Positions 55,181-63,648 of a stretch of DNA of 64,000 nt are shown in pieces. Location: contig CAWDVG010000004.1 in NCBI GenBank assembly GCA_963805795.1, forward strand, positions 372,001 through 436,000, written 5' to 3'. Below the pieces are notes generated by a model, which was not told the DNA's origin, ran no database searches, and was given only the letters and a program-made list of their open reading frames with translations. How positions within the stretch are numbered: the first letter of the stretch is position 1; each line of letters opens with the position of its first letter. The stretch comes from CAWARU01 sp963805795. GTDB lineage: Bacteria; Pseudomonadota; Gammaproteobacteria; UBA6186; Azoamicaceae. The translations under genes and the position numbers were made by a program.

Positions 55181-55479
55181 GTAACACCATTTCGCATTTT
55201 CTTGAGTTGCAGCTTGACTAAAACATTCAAATGCTTTTTTGTTATCTTGTTCAATTCCATGCCCTATAAAATGATCCTCTCCCAACTTAATCAAAGCTTT
55301 AATACTGTTTTCCGTAGCATTTTTTTGGGCTCTCCGGCTCGTTGAATTTCATTTATATTATCATGAAAACCTTTAGTTCTTAGCCCATTCTGATATTGAT
55401 TGCACATAATTAAAATGGGCTTATCATGCTCATGCTTATCTTGCAAAGCTTCGGCGGCCTTGTCTTTAGCAACACTCAT
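55181..55479 (-). pseudogene. Sel1-repeat gene, frameshifted and cut by the transposon
   Basis: Starts at 55479 (MSVAKDKAAEALQDKHEHDK) and reads to about 55318. It then continues only in another frame as IKALIKLGEDHFIGHGIEQD, then KKAFECFSQAATQENA, a Sel1 repeat. The reading ends where the transposon right repeat begins. A one-base slip in the A-rich GAGCCCAAAAAAATG stretch explains the shift. The rest of the gene is not found on the other side of the element. Confidence 0.75.
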
Positions 55480-55529
55480 ATTTATCTTCTGATTATAAAT
55501 AAAAAATGGTTTCTAAGATAATTTTTTCT

Positions 55530-56159
55530 TTAAAAATCTTTTTTTACTTCATTAAAAACCTTAGGCTCCCATTCTGAAATAAAGTTAAATAAGGTGGATA
55601 TTCTGAAGGCGTTAAGATTTTTTGATTTTCTATTACGCAAGGAAAGATCTATGTATTTTTCACCAAGAATCTCCAAATCTTTTCTATACTGTAAATATTC
55701 TGCTTCCGTAAGCCAGAAACCCGAAAAAGAAACAAATACATTCTTTTCGGGCTCTTGCATGGTTGCTTCTTTAATTTTTTCATAATGTTCTTTAAACATC
55801 AATTCTGAAAATTTTCTAGAAAGAGGACCACCCGTAGAAAAGCGTGATACCCCATTGACTAGAAAATGTGGCGCACTCTCCCATTTTTCTATATTTGGTT
55901 TAATTACGCCAATATCCGCTAGCGATTTAAGGTATTTTCGGCTTATATCTTCTGTTAAACCGAACTCCTTAGCCATTTGTGCGGGTGTTTTTTTGTAGGT
56001 ATACATTTGAGCAAAATAGGCATAAACATTTGGATTTTGAACAAAATAATTCTCTTGTTCAAGGGTGAAAAAGGAATTTTCTTTAGCTGAGGAACTAGAA
56101 AACACCAGTAAATGAATGAGCATTAAGGATAAAAATATTAGAACATACTGTTTCTTCAT
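55530..56159 (-). CDS. Secreted winged-helix-like protein (209 aa)
   Basis: The N-terminus is a clear signal peptide (MKKQYVLIFLSLMLIHLLVF, then SSSSAKE). The mature part contains a helix-turn-helix-like segment (TPAQMAKEFGLTEDISRKYL, then LADIGVIKP). The C-terminal half (FWLTEAEYLQYRKDLEILGE) recalls TIGR02147/DUF4423 proteins. The ATG at 56159 follows GGGG; an upstream TTG is less likely. A DNA-binding-like fold on an exported protein is odd: it may be a protein-interaction fold. Function unknown. Confidence 0.75.
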   Translation of the reverse strand: MKKQYVLIFLSLMLIHLLVFSSSSAKENSFFTLEQENYFVQNPNVYAYFAQMYTYKKTPAQMAKEFGLTEDISRKYLKSLADIGVIKPNIEKWESAPHFLVNGVSRFSTGGPLSRKFSELMFKEHYEKIKEATMQEPEKNVFVSFSGFWLTEAEYLQYRKDLEILGEKYIDLSLRNRKSKNLNAFRISTLFNFISEWEPKVFNEVKKDF

Positions 56160-56252
56160 ATACAAGCCCCTTTAAATAAGCATTTGGCGGTAGTGTCGGC
56201 TTAAGAATTCTGACTATATGGAGTCAATTACCTTGAGTCAAGTGTAAAAAAA

Positions 56253-56270
56253 TACGTATCATATACTCAT
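56253..56270 (+). promoter_or_regulatory. 18-bp motif copy b
   Basis: TACGTATCATATACTCAT, with a perfect GTAT-N3-ATAC dyad, between the divergent secreted-protein gene and the 1053-residue Sel1 gene. Confidence 0.5.
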
Positions 56271-56365
56271 ATCAAATCACGCTTTGCAAGCTATAAATAG
56301 CAGATATACAAGTAGATAGACAGATCAAATTAGCACAAAAAAAACTTTTATCTACACATTATTTT

Positions 56366-56383
56366 TACGTATTTTATACCCAT
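56366..56383 (+). promoter_or_regulatory. 18-bp motif copy c
   Basis: TACGTATTTTATACCCAT, with a perfect dyad, 141 bases before the start of the 1053-residue gene. Confidence 0.55.
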
Positions 56384-56524
56384 GACTGTTTCATGTTTTT
56401 ACTATACCTTCTAGATCACAAATGAAAACTATAAAGACAACAGGGCACTTATAATTGTTACGGCAACCTTAAATTTTATAGGGTTTTCCGAGTTGATTTC
56501 TTATTCTGAATAAAGCGAGGTCTT

Positions 56525-59500
56525 ATGAAATTAGATTATGAAATAAAATATACACTAATTGAATCTATACTATATTTTGAAAAAATCCAAAGAAGGGATT
56601 TAATTGAGTTTGTTAATATAATCTTGGATGAACATAAAAGTATTGCTGACTTCAAGGATAAAATAGTCCATTTAAACAATAATAATGACTTAGATGCTTT
56701 ATGCCTTCTAGGGAGCTTTTATGAAGTAGGTTTAGGAGTCGAGAAGGATATTAATCGGGCTCTTGAACTTTATCGTAAAGCGGCAGGACAAGAAAACCCA
56801 ATGGCCCAGAATAATCTAGGCTATTGTTATCAAAAAGGGATAGGAGTACCGATAAATCTTAAAGTGGCTATATTTCTTTATGAAAAATCCGCGAAGCAAG
56901 GTTGTGCACTTGCGTCAAGTAATCTTGGATTTTGTTATCAAGAAGGCATCGGTGTTCAAAATAACTGTAAACTTGCTTTTGAACTACTCTTTCGAGCTGG
57001 AACGCAAGGGAGTATATATGCGCAAGCTAATCTTGCATCTTGTTATGCAAATGGATTTGGAGTTAACCCAGATCCTAAACAAGCTCTTAAGATTTATCAA
57101 AATTTAGCGGATCGTGGTTTTGCGTCAGCGCAAAACAAATTAGGCATCTGTTACTTAAAAGGCACGTTAGGTCTTCAAAAAAATCTTAAGCTTGCAGTTG
57201 ATTTTTTTTCCAAAGCTGCAAACCAGGGAAATGAAACAGCACTACTTAATTTAGGATATTGCTATCTAAATGGTCTTGGGGTCGAAGCCAACCCCAAAAA
57301 AGCTGTTAGTTTTTATCGAGAATCCGCAGCGATGGGGGTTCAAGAAGCCATCTCTATTCTTGCATGGTGTGAAGCTACAGGTTTTGGATTTGATACTCCC
57401 CCAAATTTACATGCAGCCATTAAGTATAATTACCCCTCCCCTAAATGCATTCTATCTCTATATCCACGAGAAAAAAGATTAGCCGCCTTAATGGAAAGAG
57501 ATTCAAATAAGGAATCAGTTATTGAAAAGATATTCAATTGCACACCTAAAGTTATGGAGGAACTATTATCTTGCTTTGATGTAAAAGAACGGGCTGATTT
57601 CTTATTAAGTAAATGTAAAGATGGGATACCCACATTACGTAAATTAGTTCATTACAGTTTTACAAGGGTTGACTGGAGAGATAATAACATTGAATTTGAT
57701 GAATTATTCAACACGTTAACAGAAGAACAAATGTTAAGAGTCTTGTTGGAGCCTGACAATCAAAAAATGAATATTTTTAGTATGAATAATTTTGTTTGTT
57801 TTAAGAAAGAAAGTTCAATGATATTAGCCGGATTACTATCTTTTATCCCCTTAAGATTTAGGGTGGATGTTCTTTGCAAAATCCTACTTGGAATGCCTAG
57901 TGAAATATTGAAAAATTTTGTACCCCACTTATATTACTGCATGCCAGTATTTTCAATGCCATTATCTAAGAAAAAGGATGACAATTTGGGCGTGATAAAT
58001 GAAATTCGTGATGATGCTGATGGAAACACTATTCTTCAAACTTTGAGTAAAGTTTTCCCTCAGCTTAAAGTTCCTCTTATTGCCCGTAGAATTTTAGCCC
58101 TGCAAAAGAAAAGTCAAGAAACTGAAAAGGCCTTTTACAAGCAATTGGCTGATCACGCCCCTGGAAATGCACATATTGCTGAGAATAAAGGGCTGATGAT
58201 TGCAGCCAATACTTGGTTTAATAATAAGATCAAACCTCTTTTCGAGAAGGAATTTCAGGATTATGGAGTTCAAGGTAAAAAGGGTATTAAGGGTAAATCA
58301 GAACTTGAAGCAATCGAAATTCAAATTCGCAAAACCATTTTACAACATATTAAAAGAAGCGCTTCTGGTGAGATAAACAAATTCATGCATGATCGCGAAA
58401 ATTCTTTATGTGAAGGAGATGCAAAAGCCTTAGCTGAAGCAAGAAAACTTTTTAATTCGAATGATAATATTGCTCATCTTGCCTGGCGTTGTTATGATAA
58501 GGATGCCCCAACAGAAGGAAGTTTTGGCAACTTTTTTATAAACCATAGTAATCTCAGTAATACTGCTATTGTTTATTCAACAAAAGAGTCCTTAGTTGGC
58601 ACTGACAAAACAAACCTTACCCAAGGAACGGCATCCGATATAATAAGAGAAAGGGCAGCTTATTATTATTTGGTAGCAACCGACCCCAGTGTCCCAAACT
58701 TGGAAGATAGGACCCTAGATTTTATAAGCTACGTAGCTGAAAACCGAAGAGCTTATAACAATAATAATCAAGGTGTAGATAGACCTAATTGTTTTCCTGG
58801 ACACATCACTAAATTGGCTTGTATTGGTAATAAACATCCACATGCAAAATTGCCCGCTGGAGCTAAACAAATTATTCACGAGGTCATGAAGGATATCATT
58901 ATTACAAGCTTCAGAACCCGAATTAAGGAACTTGCGAAAGAAGGGAAAGAAAAGAAAATAACGGATCTCTACAATGCTCTTGTGTATCTTTCAGATGCAA
59001 ATGCTGAAGAAATTGCCCGTGGCGAAACAAATGAAATTGTTATGCGCTTAGAACCCTATACAATTGATTTGTTAGAAATTCGAGAATATTTTAGATTGTC
59101 TTCTTTGCCCAAAGACCAAGAGATAATAGATATAATCAATAAAAAACTATTATCTGAGTTAGGCCGAACTTTAGAGCCCGAAGAAACCGTTTATTTAGAA
59201 TTAGGATTTGAAAATATGGGTGGGGGCAGTATTGCCAATGAATTGACCCGTGAATATCAATCCCTTACGGTGCCTGTAGTGCCTACCCCAGTAGCAGGCT
59301 CAGGGGCAACAATAAAAGTCACTGATGATTGCAAAAAGAGTAGAGAAATAGCAGCTTTTGACACATCCATGCTGGCTCAATATAAAACAACCACTACAGC
59401 TGCAGCACCTTTAGCGGAAACTGCGGCTGTAACTGCAGCAGGTGTGGCAACTCCCGCATCTGCACCCGCACCTGCAATTTCAGCCACTGCTACAGGTACC

Positions 59501-59686
59501 TTTATCAAAACAAACAAGGATGAAAAAGATATAAAAGACAAAAAAGATACCATTTCATTGGAGATATTACCTGCGGTAGCTATTACAGCTAGGTATCCAG
59601 TCGAATATGGGATTATTCCTGACCCAATCTCGCAATGTGGAGAACCACATTTAGGACGCACAATGCTAGATCGATTATTAAATTAG
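56525..59686 (+). CDS. 1053-aa Sel1-repeat protein with unique C-terminal region
   Basis: Residues about 55-300 are seven Sel1 repeats (for example ALELYRKAAGQENPMAQNNL, LGFCYQEGIGV). A helical region to about residue 520 follows, then a region of about 370 residues with no family I recognise. It contains NTWFNNKIKPLFEKEFQDYG, HLAWRCYDKD and YVAENRRAYNNNNQGVDRPN, then CFPGHITKLACIGN. Residues about 925-1010 are an Ala/Thr/Pro linker. There is no signal peptide. The layout fits a secreted effector of Legionellales, by inference. GAGG precedes the ATG. Confidence 0.83.
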   Translation: MKLDYEIKYTLIESILYFEKIQRRDLIEFVNIILDEHKSIADFKDKIVHLNNNNDLDALCLLGSFYEVGLGVEKDINRALELYRKAAGQENPMAQNNLGYCYQKGIGVPINLKVAIFLYEKSAKQGCALASSNLGFCYQEGIGVQNNCKLAFELLFRAGTQGSIYAQANLASCYANGFGVNPDPKQALKIYQNLADRGFASAQNKLGICYLKGTLGLQKNLKLAVDFFSKAANQGNETALLNLGYCYLNGLGVEANPKKAVSFYRESAAMGVQEAISILAWCEATGFGFDTPPNLHAAIKYNYPSPKCILSLYPREKRLAALMERDSNKESVIEKIFNCTPKVMEELLSCFDVKERADFLLSKCKDGIPTLRKLVHYSFTRVDWRDNNIEFDELFNTLTEEQMLRVLLEPDNQKMNIFSMNNFVCFKKESSMILAGLLSFIPLRFRVDVLCKILLGMPSEILKNFVPHLYYCMPVFSMPLSKKKDDNLGVINEIRDDADGNTILQTLSKVFPQLKVPLIARRILALQKKSQETEKAFYKQLADHAPGNAHIAENKGLMIAANTWFNNKIKPLFEKEFQDYGVQGKKGIKGKSELEAIEIQIRKTILQHIKRSASGEINKFMHDRENSLCEGDAKALAEARKLFNSNDNIAHLAWRCYDKDAPTEGSFGNFFINHSNLSNTAIVYSTKESLVGTDKTNLTQGTASDIIRERAAYYYLVATDPSVPNLEDRTLDFISYVAENRRAYNNNNQGVDRPNCFPGHITKLACIGNKHPHAKLPAGAKQIIHEVMKDIIITSFRTRIKELAKEGKEKKITDLYNALVYLSDANAEEIARGETNEIVMRLEPYTIDLLEIREYFRLSSLPKDQEIIDIINKKLLSELGRTLEPEETVYLELGFENMGGGSIANELTREYQSLTVPVVPTPVAGSGATIKVTDDCKKSREIAAFDTSMLAQYKTTTTAAAPLAETAAVTAAGVATPASAPAPAISATATGTFIKTNKDEKDIKDKKDTISLEILPAVAITARYPVEYGIIPDPISQCGEPHLGRTMLDRLLN

Positions 59687-59773
59687 TATGGAGGTTTTTA
59701 AAAATCAAAAAGGGTCTTATAAATTGCTGTTTTTACAAATCGTAACTGTTCTTATTGACTCGGGGTCAATTTA

Positions 59774-60556
59774 ATGAATCGTGTTCTGAATAAAGTCATT
59801 ATAGTTACCGGGGGTGCCACGGGCATAGGAAAGGCAGCTTGTTGTTTATTAGCAAAGGAAGGTGCCACCATTGCACTAGTTGCTAATAATGATTTAGTAG
59901 GCAAAGAAGTTGTAACTGCAATTCAAAATCATGGTGCCAAGGCAGAATTTTGGCATATGGATGTCACTGACGAAGCCCAGGTCAAACGAACATTCAGCGC
60001 GATTGCAGAAAAGTTTGGCTATATTAGTGTCTTGGTTAATAATGCTGGCATTATAGGTAGTAATAAACCTACACATAAACTGACAGAAGCTGAATGGGAT
60101 CAAGTAATGAATGTTAACGTCAAAGGTACTTTTTTTTGTACAAAACATGTTATCTCCCACCTTAAAAAAAATGGTAATGGCAGTATTATCAATATTTCCT
60201 CCATTCATGGACTACTCGGTACTCCCGATTACCCTGCTAATCATGCATCAAAAGCAGCCATTCGGTTAATGAGCAAAACAGATGCTATGCTATACGCTAA
60301 AGACAAAATCCGAGTAAACTCCATTCATCCTGGTTATATCCAGACGGCATGTCTGGGAGAGATTTCACAAAAACCTGGCTTGACGGAGGAGGAGTTACAC
60401 GCAGCATATGATAAATTACAGCCACTGGACCACGTAGGGACTGCAGAAGATATCGCTTATGGAATTTTATACTTGGCCTCGGATGAATCCAAATTCGTAA
60501 CAGCCGCTGAACTCGTGATCGATGGGGGTATCTATGGTGGACGAATGCTAGATTAG
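59774..60556 (+). CDS. SDR-family oxidoreductase with altered catalytic site
   Basis: Rossmann-fold NAD(P)-dependent dehydrogenase of 260 residues. VTGGATGIGK (11-20) binds the cofactor, NNAG is at 89-92, Ser143 in NISSIHG, and the active-site lysine is Lys160. Where family members read YHASK, this protein reads NHASK: the catalytic Tyr is Asn156, with codon AAT at 60239-60241 in place of TAT. VNSIHPGYIQT and the C-terminal LVIDGGIYGG are normal. Activity is likely impaired or changed. The nearest relatives are cyclopentanol or levodione reductase-like SDRs. Confidence 0.9.
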   Translation: MNRVLNKVIIVTGGATGIGKAACCLLAKEGATIALVANNDLVGKEVVTAIQNHGAKAEFWHMDVTDEAQVKRTFSAIAEKFGYISVLVNNAGIIGSNKPTHKLTEAEWDQVMNVNVKGTFFCTKHVISHLKKNGNGSIINISSIHGLLGTPDYPANHASKAAIRLMSKTDAMLYAKDKIRVNSIHPGYIQTACLGEISQKPGLTEEELHAAYDKLQPLDHVGTAEDIAYGILYLASDESKFVTAAELVIDGGIYGGRMLD

Positions 60557-60611
60557 CAGGGTATCGTTTAGGTCTTCGCTTAGTGCTCAATTGTATGATA
60601 AATTAATTTAT

Positions 60612-61337
60612 ATGAAAAAAAGACAAGGTTTAAAAGTTATCTCCATTAACATTGAAAAAGATAAGCATTTTAATCGATTAATTCCTTTTCTTCAGGAACA
60701 AAAACCCGATGTTGTATTAATGCAAGAGGTTTTCGAAAAAGATATTTCCTTCTTAGAGAACCCTACCGGAATGCTAGGCTCATTTGCCGTTTTAAGTTCA
60801 AATCGAGGGATCAATAACTCAAAATTTGGGTTGCTTAATCTTGTGTCTATAAAAAATGTTAAAAGTTATAGCATCTACTACAGGGGAAATGAATCCGAGC
60901 CCCCCGAAATTAGTAGTGGGGAAGCTGCTAATATGGCAAGGGCAATTTTAGTTTCAGAATTTATTAAAGACGAGCGGCATTTCTGTGTAGTTAATACACA
61001 CTTTACCTGGACACCAGATGGCCATCCCAGTGAAAAACAGAATATAGACTTAGAAATTATGTTGCAGCAACTTTCGCGCATCCCAGAATTTATTCTATGC
61101 GGTGATTTCAATGCCCCTCGTGGACGCCTTATCTTTGATAAAATTTCTGATATTTATAAAGATAACATTCCTTCTTTTGTTACAACAACTATAGATAAGG
61201 CATTTCACAAAGCGGGCGATCTACAGTTGGTGGTTGATGGATTATTTACTACACCTAAATATCATGTAGATTTTCTAAAAATCGTCCCCGGGCTTAGTGA
61301 TCATTGTGCGATTTTAGCAGAAATTTCAACTAACTAA
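60612..61337 (+). CDS. Endonuclease/exonuclease/phosphatase-family hydrolase
   Basis: About 241 residues of the EEP fold. ISINIEKDKH opens, VVLMQEVFE gives the metal-binding Glu, VVNTHFTW and LCGDFNAPRG supply the His and Asp-Asn pair, and GLSDHCAILAEI is the C-terminal Asp-His. The ATG at 60612 is taken as start; a TTG at 60591 would add seven residues. No export signal. The substrate (nucleic acid, phosphoinositide or other phosphodiester) cannot be told. Confidence 0.85.
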   Translation: MKKRQGLKVISINIEKDKHFNRLIPFLQEQKPDVVLMQEVFEKDISFLENPTGMLGSFAVLSSNRGINNSKFGLLNLVSIKNVKSYSIYYRGNESEPPEISSGEAANMARAILVSEFIKDERHFCVVNTHFTWTPDGHPSEKQNIDLEIMLQQLSRIPEFILCGDFNAPRGRLIFDKISDIYKDNIPSFVTTTIDKAFHKAGDLQLVVDGLFTTPKYHVDFLKIVPGLSDHCAILAEISTN

Positions 61338-61377
61338 TCTTGCCTAATATCAGATCACACTTTTATGCGTGAAGCCC

Positions 61378-62109
61378 TTACTGTTTTAATATCTCCAATA
61401 ATTCCAACGGTGATTCGATTATATGAGTTGGGGAATACAGAGTTAATAATTTTTTGGATTGATAACCCCAAGTTACAGCAACAATTGGAATATCTGCATT
61501 TATGGCAGCTTCTATATCGCGATTCTCGTCCCCGATGTAGAATACAATAGAAGCCTTTGTTGTTAATTTAATTTTTTTCAACAATCTAGCTTTTCCAAAG
61601 AGATTACTTCCATAATATACAAATGAAAAGTTTTTTAGTCCTTGTTTTTCTAGAAATTGATTAATATTTTCGTAAGAGTTTGAACTCAGAATTCCTAGAT
61701 AATATCCTCTATTTTTTAATTCTATTAATGTTTTATGCATTTCAGGAAATGTTTGAAGACAAGGGACATGTTTAGCAACTCTTTTAATCAATAGATGTTT
61801 GATAAAGGGTAATTTCCAGTTGCTTACCCCATGTAACTTTAAAACTATTTGCAAAGGGTCATTTCTAATTTTTTCAACATCTCCAATGGGAGTTAGGTGC
61901 CATTTGGGGGCAAGAGTATTAAACTCATTAATTGCAATTTGCAATGAATCACAAAGAGTGCCATCAAAATCGAAAACAATAATTTTCTTGTTTTTTAGAT
62001 CTAAGGAACCAAAATAACCTTCTTGAAAATATGTCAGATACCATAATATAGAACCGCATAAAATGCCAAAACCAAGAACAATAAATAAAATCTTTTTTAA
62101 CATCGACAT
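61378..62109 (-). CDS. Membrane-anchored HAD-family hydrolase
   Basis: An N-terminal hydrophobic segment (ILFIVLGFGILCGSILWYLT) precedes a haloacid-dehalogenase domain: motif I VFDFDGTLCDS (residues about 45-55), motif II LGILSSNS, the Lys in GKARLLKKI and motif IV YIGDENRDIEAA. It resembles phosphoglycolate phosphatases, which normally lack a membrane segment. It starts seven bases after the 144-residue membrane protein and belongs to the same minus-strand operon. Confidence 0.88.
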   Translation of the reverse strand: MSMLKKILFIVLGFGILCGSILWYLTYFQEGYFGSLDLKNKKIIVFDFDGTLCDSLQIAINEFNTLAPKWHLTPIGDVEKIRNDPLQIVLKLHGVSNWKLPFIKHLLIKRVAKHVPCLQTFPEMHKTLIELKNRGYYLGILSSNSYENINQFLEKQGLKNFSFVYYGSNLFGKARLLKKIKLTTKASIVFYIGDENRDIEAAINADIPIVAVTWGYQSKKLLTLYSPTHIIESPLELLEILKQ

Positions 62110-62116
62110 AACCTGT

Positions 62117-62551
62117 TTAATGGCTTTCTGTAATGGGTTGAGTAATTAGTTTTTGTCCATAAATTAAACCTAAAACATATCCCCCTCCCAATCCCTCTAT
62201 AATACCATTAATAAACCAGCTTAATCCCAATTTTTCTGGGACGGGCAACCATATATACCAAGAAGAGGTTAAGATTCCGCCAAACACTCCAAAAAACAAG
62301 CCAAATAGTAAACCACTTTTAATGCCACCGTTTTTATAAAATTGAGAAAAAATAAGGCTGACCCACGCAGACAATGCCAATTGATAAAAAAGAGTCAGCA
62401 TTATCTTTGATTCCATTTCGGGAACACTTCTCCAAACATGATTTGTGGACTGATACCATTCCTGCAATATAAAATCATGCACAAGCGTTTCATATAGAAA
62501 GATAAATATAAACAAAGCCAGCGTAGTGAAGATATATCGTTTAAAGTTCAT
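62117..62551 (-). CDS. Small membrane protein (144 aa)
   Basis: Four hydrophobic helices: IFTTLALFIFIFLYETLVHD, LFYQLALSAWVSLIFSQF, SGLLFGLFFGVFGGILTSSW and a Gly-rich last span (GIIEGLGGGYVLGLIYG). It resembles DUF1761-like or related small membrane proteins but no firm family is claimed. It lies between the alpha/beta hydrolase and HAD genes with gaps of 37 and 7 bases, so it is co-transcribed with them. Confidence 0.8.
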   Translation of the reverse strand: MNFKRYIFTTLALFIFIFLYETLVHDFILQEWYQSTNHVWRSVPEMESKIMLTLFYQLALSAWVSLIFSQFYKNGGIKSGLLFGLFFGVFGGILTSSWYIWLPVPEKLGLSWFINGIIEGLGGGYVLGLIYGQKLITQPITESH

Positions 62552-62588
62552 TGGAACTTCTCCTTCGAAGTGCTTCGTTTATCAATAA

Positions 62589-63446
62589 TCAAACATTTAA
62601 CATTAACGAATGATAAAAGCTGGAATTTTTAGATAAAGCATCCGTTATAAATTCCATCCATATATTTTTAAAAACGTCAGGTTGATCAATCCAAGAAAAA
62701 TGTCCGGATTGCTCTATTTTTTTGAGAAATATGTTGTCCCTCTTAAAACGTTTATCGTTTTCAAAGATTGAGATGGGCGCTATTGAATCATTATCACCCC
62801 CTATAATTAGGGTAGGAACCTTCTGGGGCACCCATGTGGCATTAAAATTTTTACCTATCCCCTGTGACCACCATGCAGAAGGACGAAATTGCATTTTTAC
62901 ATTCTCTAAGAATTTTTTACCTTGTTCCAAATAATCAGGAGAAAAATAATATGGAATACATGCATTTAAAGCAATTCTAAATGTTTCTTCATTAGGATTA
63001 TTACTAAATACTTCCATTTCTTTTGCAAGATCTGGAAGATTGCGTAATTTGCCGCATTTAACAGCTTCTTCTAAGGGTGCCGATGGGGCAGAATTAAGAA
63101 TAACAAGACCTTTCAAATACTTTTCTAATTTTGGAAATAAAAGAGGGAACATCCCCCCAAATGAATGACCCACTAGAATAGGATTTTCAAATTTAGAAAC
63201 CGAGGGAATCAATATGTCGAACCATTTTTCAAAATTATAATCATCCACCACAAGATTGGACCCATTTCCAGGCAAATCAACTAGCCAAGTATTTCCTGGC
63301 AGATCCAATATGTTGGTAAGGCTTTGTAAATAGCTTGAATCCCCTCCTGGTCCGCCCGGAAGGAATAACCAATTATATGGGGTCCCAAAACAAGTTTTTT
63401 GTAAATGATATCTAGTTCGACTTTCATCATAAAAATAACAAGCCAT
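62589..63446 (-). CDS. Alpha/beta hydrolase, proline-iminopeptidase-like
   Basis: A 285-residue hydrolase with the oxyanion element FLPGGPGGDSSYL, nucleophile GHSFGG (Ser near residue 94), the acid in GGDNDSIAP and the His in SGHFSWIDQP. The GGPGG form is typical of proline iminopeptidase-like and related enzymes. AGGGGG lies upstream of the ATG. It is the first gene of a three-gene minus-strand operon and divergent from a Sel1 gene; two 18-bp motifs lie between them. Confidence 0.88.
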   Translation of the reverse strand: MACYFYDESRTRYHLQKTCFGTPYNWLFLPGGPGGDSSYLQSLTNILDLPGNTWLVDLPGNGSNLVVDDYNFEKWFDILIPSVSKFENPILVGHSFGGMFPLLFPKLEKYLKGLVILNSAPSAPLEEAVKCGKLRNLPDLAKEMEVFSNNPNEETFRIALNACIPYYFSPDYLEQGKKFLENVKMQFRPSAWWSQGIGKNFNATWVPQKVPTLIIGGDNDSIAPISIFENDKRFKRDNIFLKKIEQSGHFSWIDQPDVFKNIWMEFITDALSKNSSFYHSLMLNV

Positions 63447-63506
63447 AGCAAGTCCCCCTGAACATTTTTTGAAAACTATAATGTAATAGAAAATAAATTA
63501 AGTTTT

Positions 63507-63524
63507 ATGGGTATATAATACGTA
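63507..63524 (-). promoter_or_regulatory. 18-bp motif copy d
   Basis: On the minus strand the sequence reads TACGTATTATATACCCAT, with a perfect dyad. It lies 61 bases upstream of the alpha/beta hydrolase start, a suitable place for a promoter element of that operon. Confidence 0.5.
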
Positions 63525-63558
63525 TTTTTAAAGATCAGCCGTCATTTGGAACAAATTT

Positions 63559-63576
63559 TAGGTATTTTTTACCCAT
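63559..63576 (+). promoter_or_regulatory. 18-bp motif copy e
   Basis: TAGGTATTTTTTACCCAT, two departures from copy c, 72 bases upstream of the partial Sel1 gene. Confidence 0.45.
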
Positions 63577-63648
63577 TTATTATCAAACCTTTTTCAGTAT
63601 TATTTGACAATTCACAGATTTCAAATATTTATTTTGAGGACTTTATAA

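Larger units (their letters stand above)
52607..55182 (+). mobile_element. MuA/MuB-like (TnsB/TnsC-like) transposon with inverted ends
   Basis: Contains a DDE transposase, an AAA ATPase and a small protein in one operon. A 17-base terminal repeat, GTTCCGCAATTATTTAA, at 52609-52625 pairs with its inverted copy at 55164-55180 (one mismatch). Internal GTGAAACAG at 52638-52646 pairs with CTGTTTCAC at 55131-55139. No 5-bp target duplication is evident. The right end lies inside a Sel1-repeat gene. No TnsA-type endonuclease is seen, so replicative cointegrate movement is expected. Confidence 0.7.
56160..56524. other. Divergent intergenic region with two 18-bp motifs
   Basis: No coding frame. It holds copies b and c of the shared motif and the start signals of both flanking genes (GAGG before the 1053-residue gene). 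Otherwise AT-rich. Confidence 0.5.
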
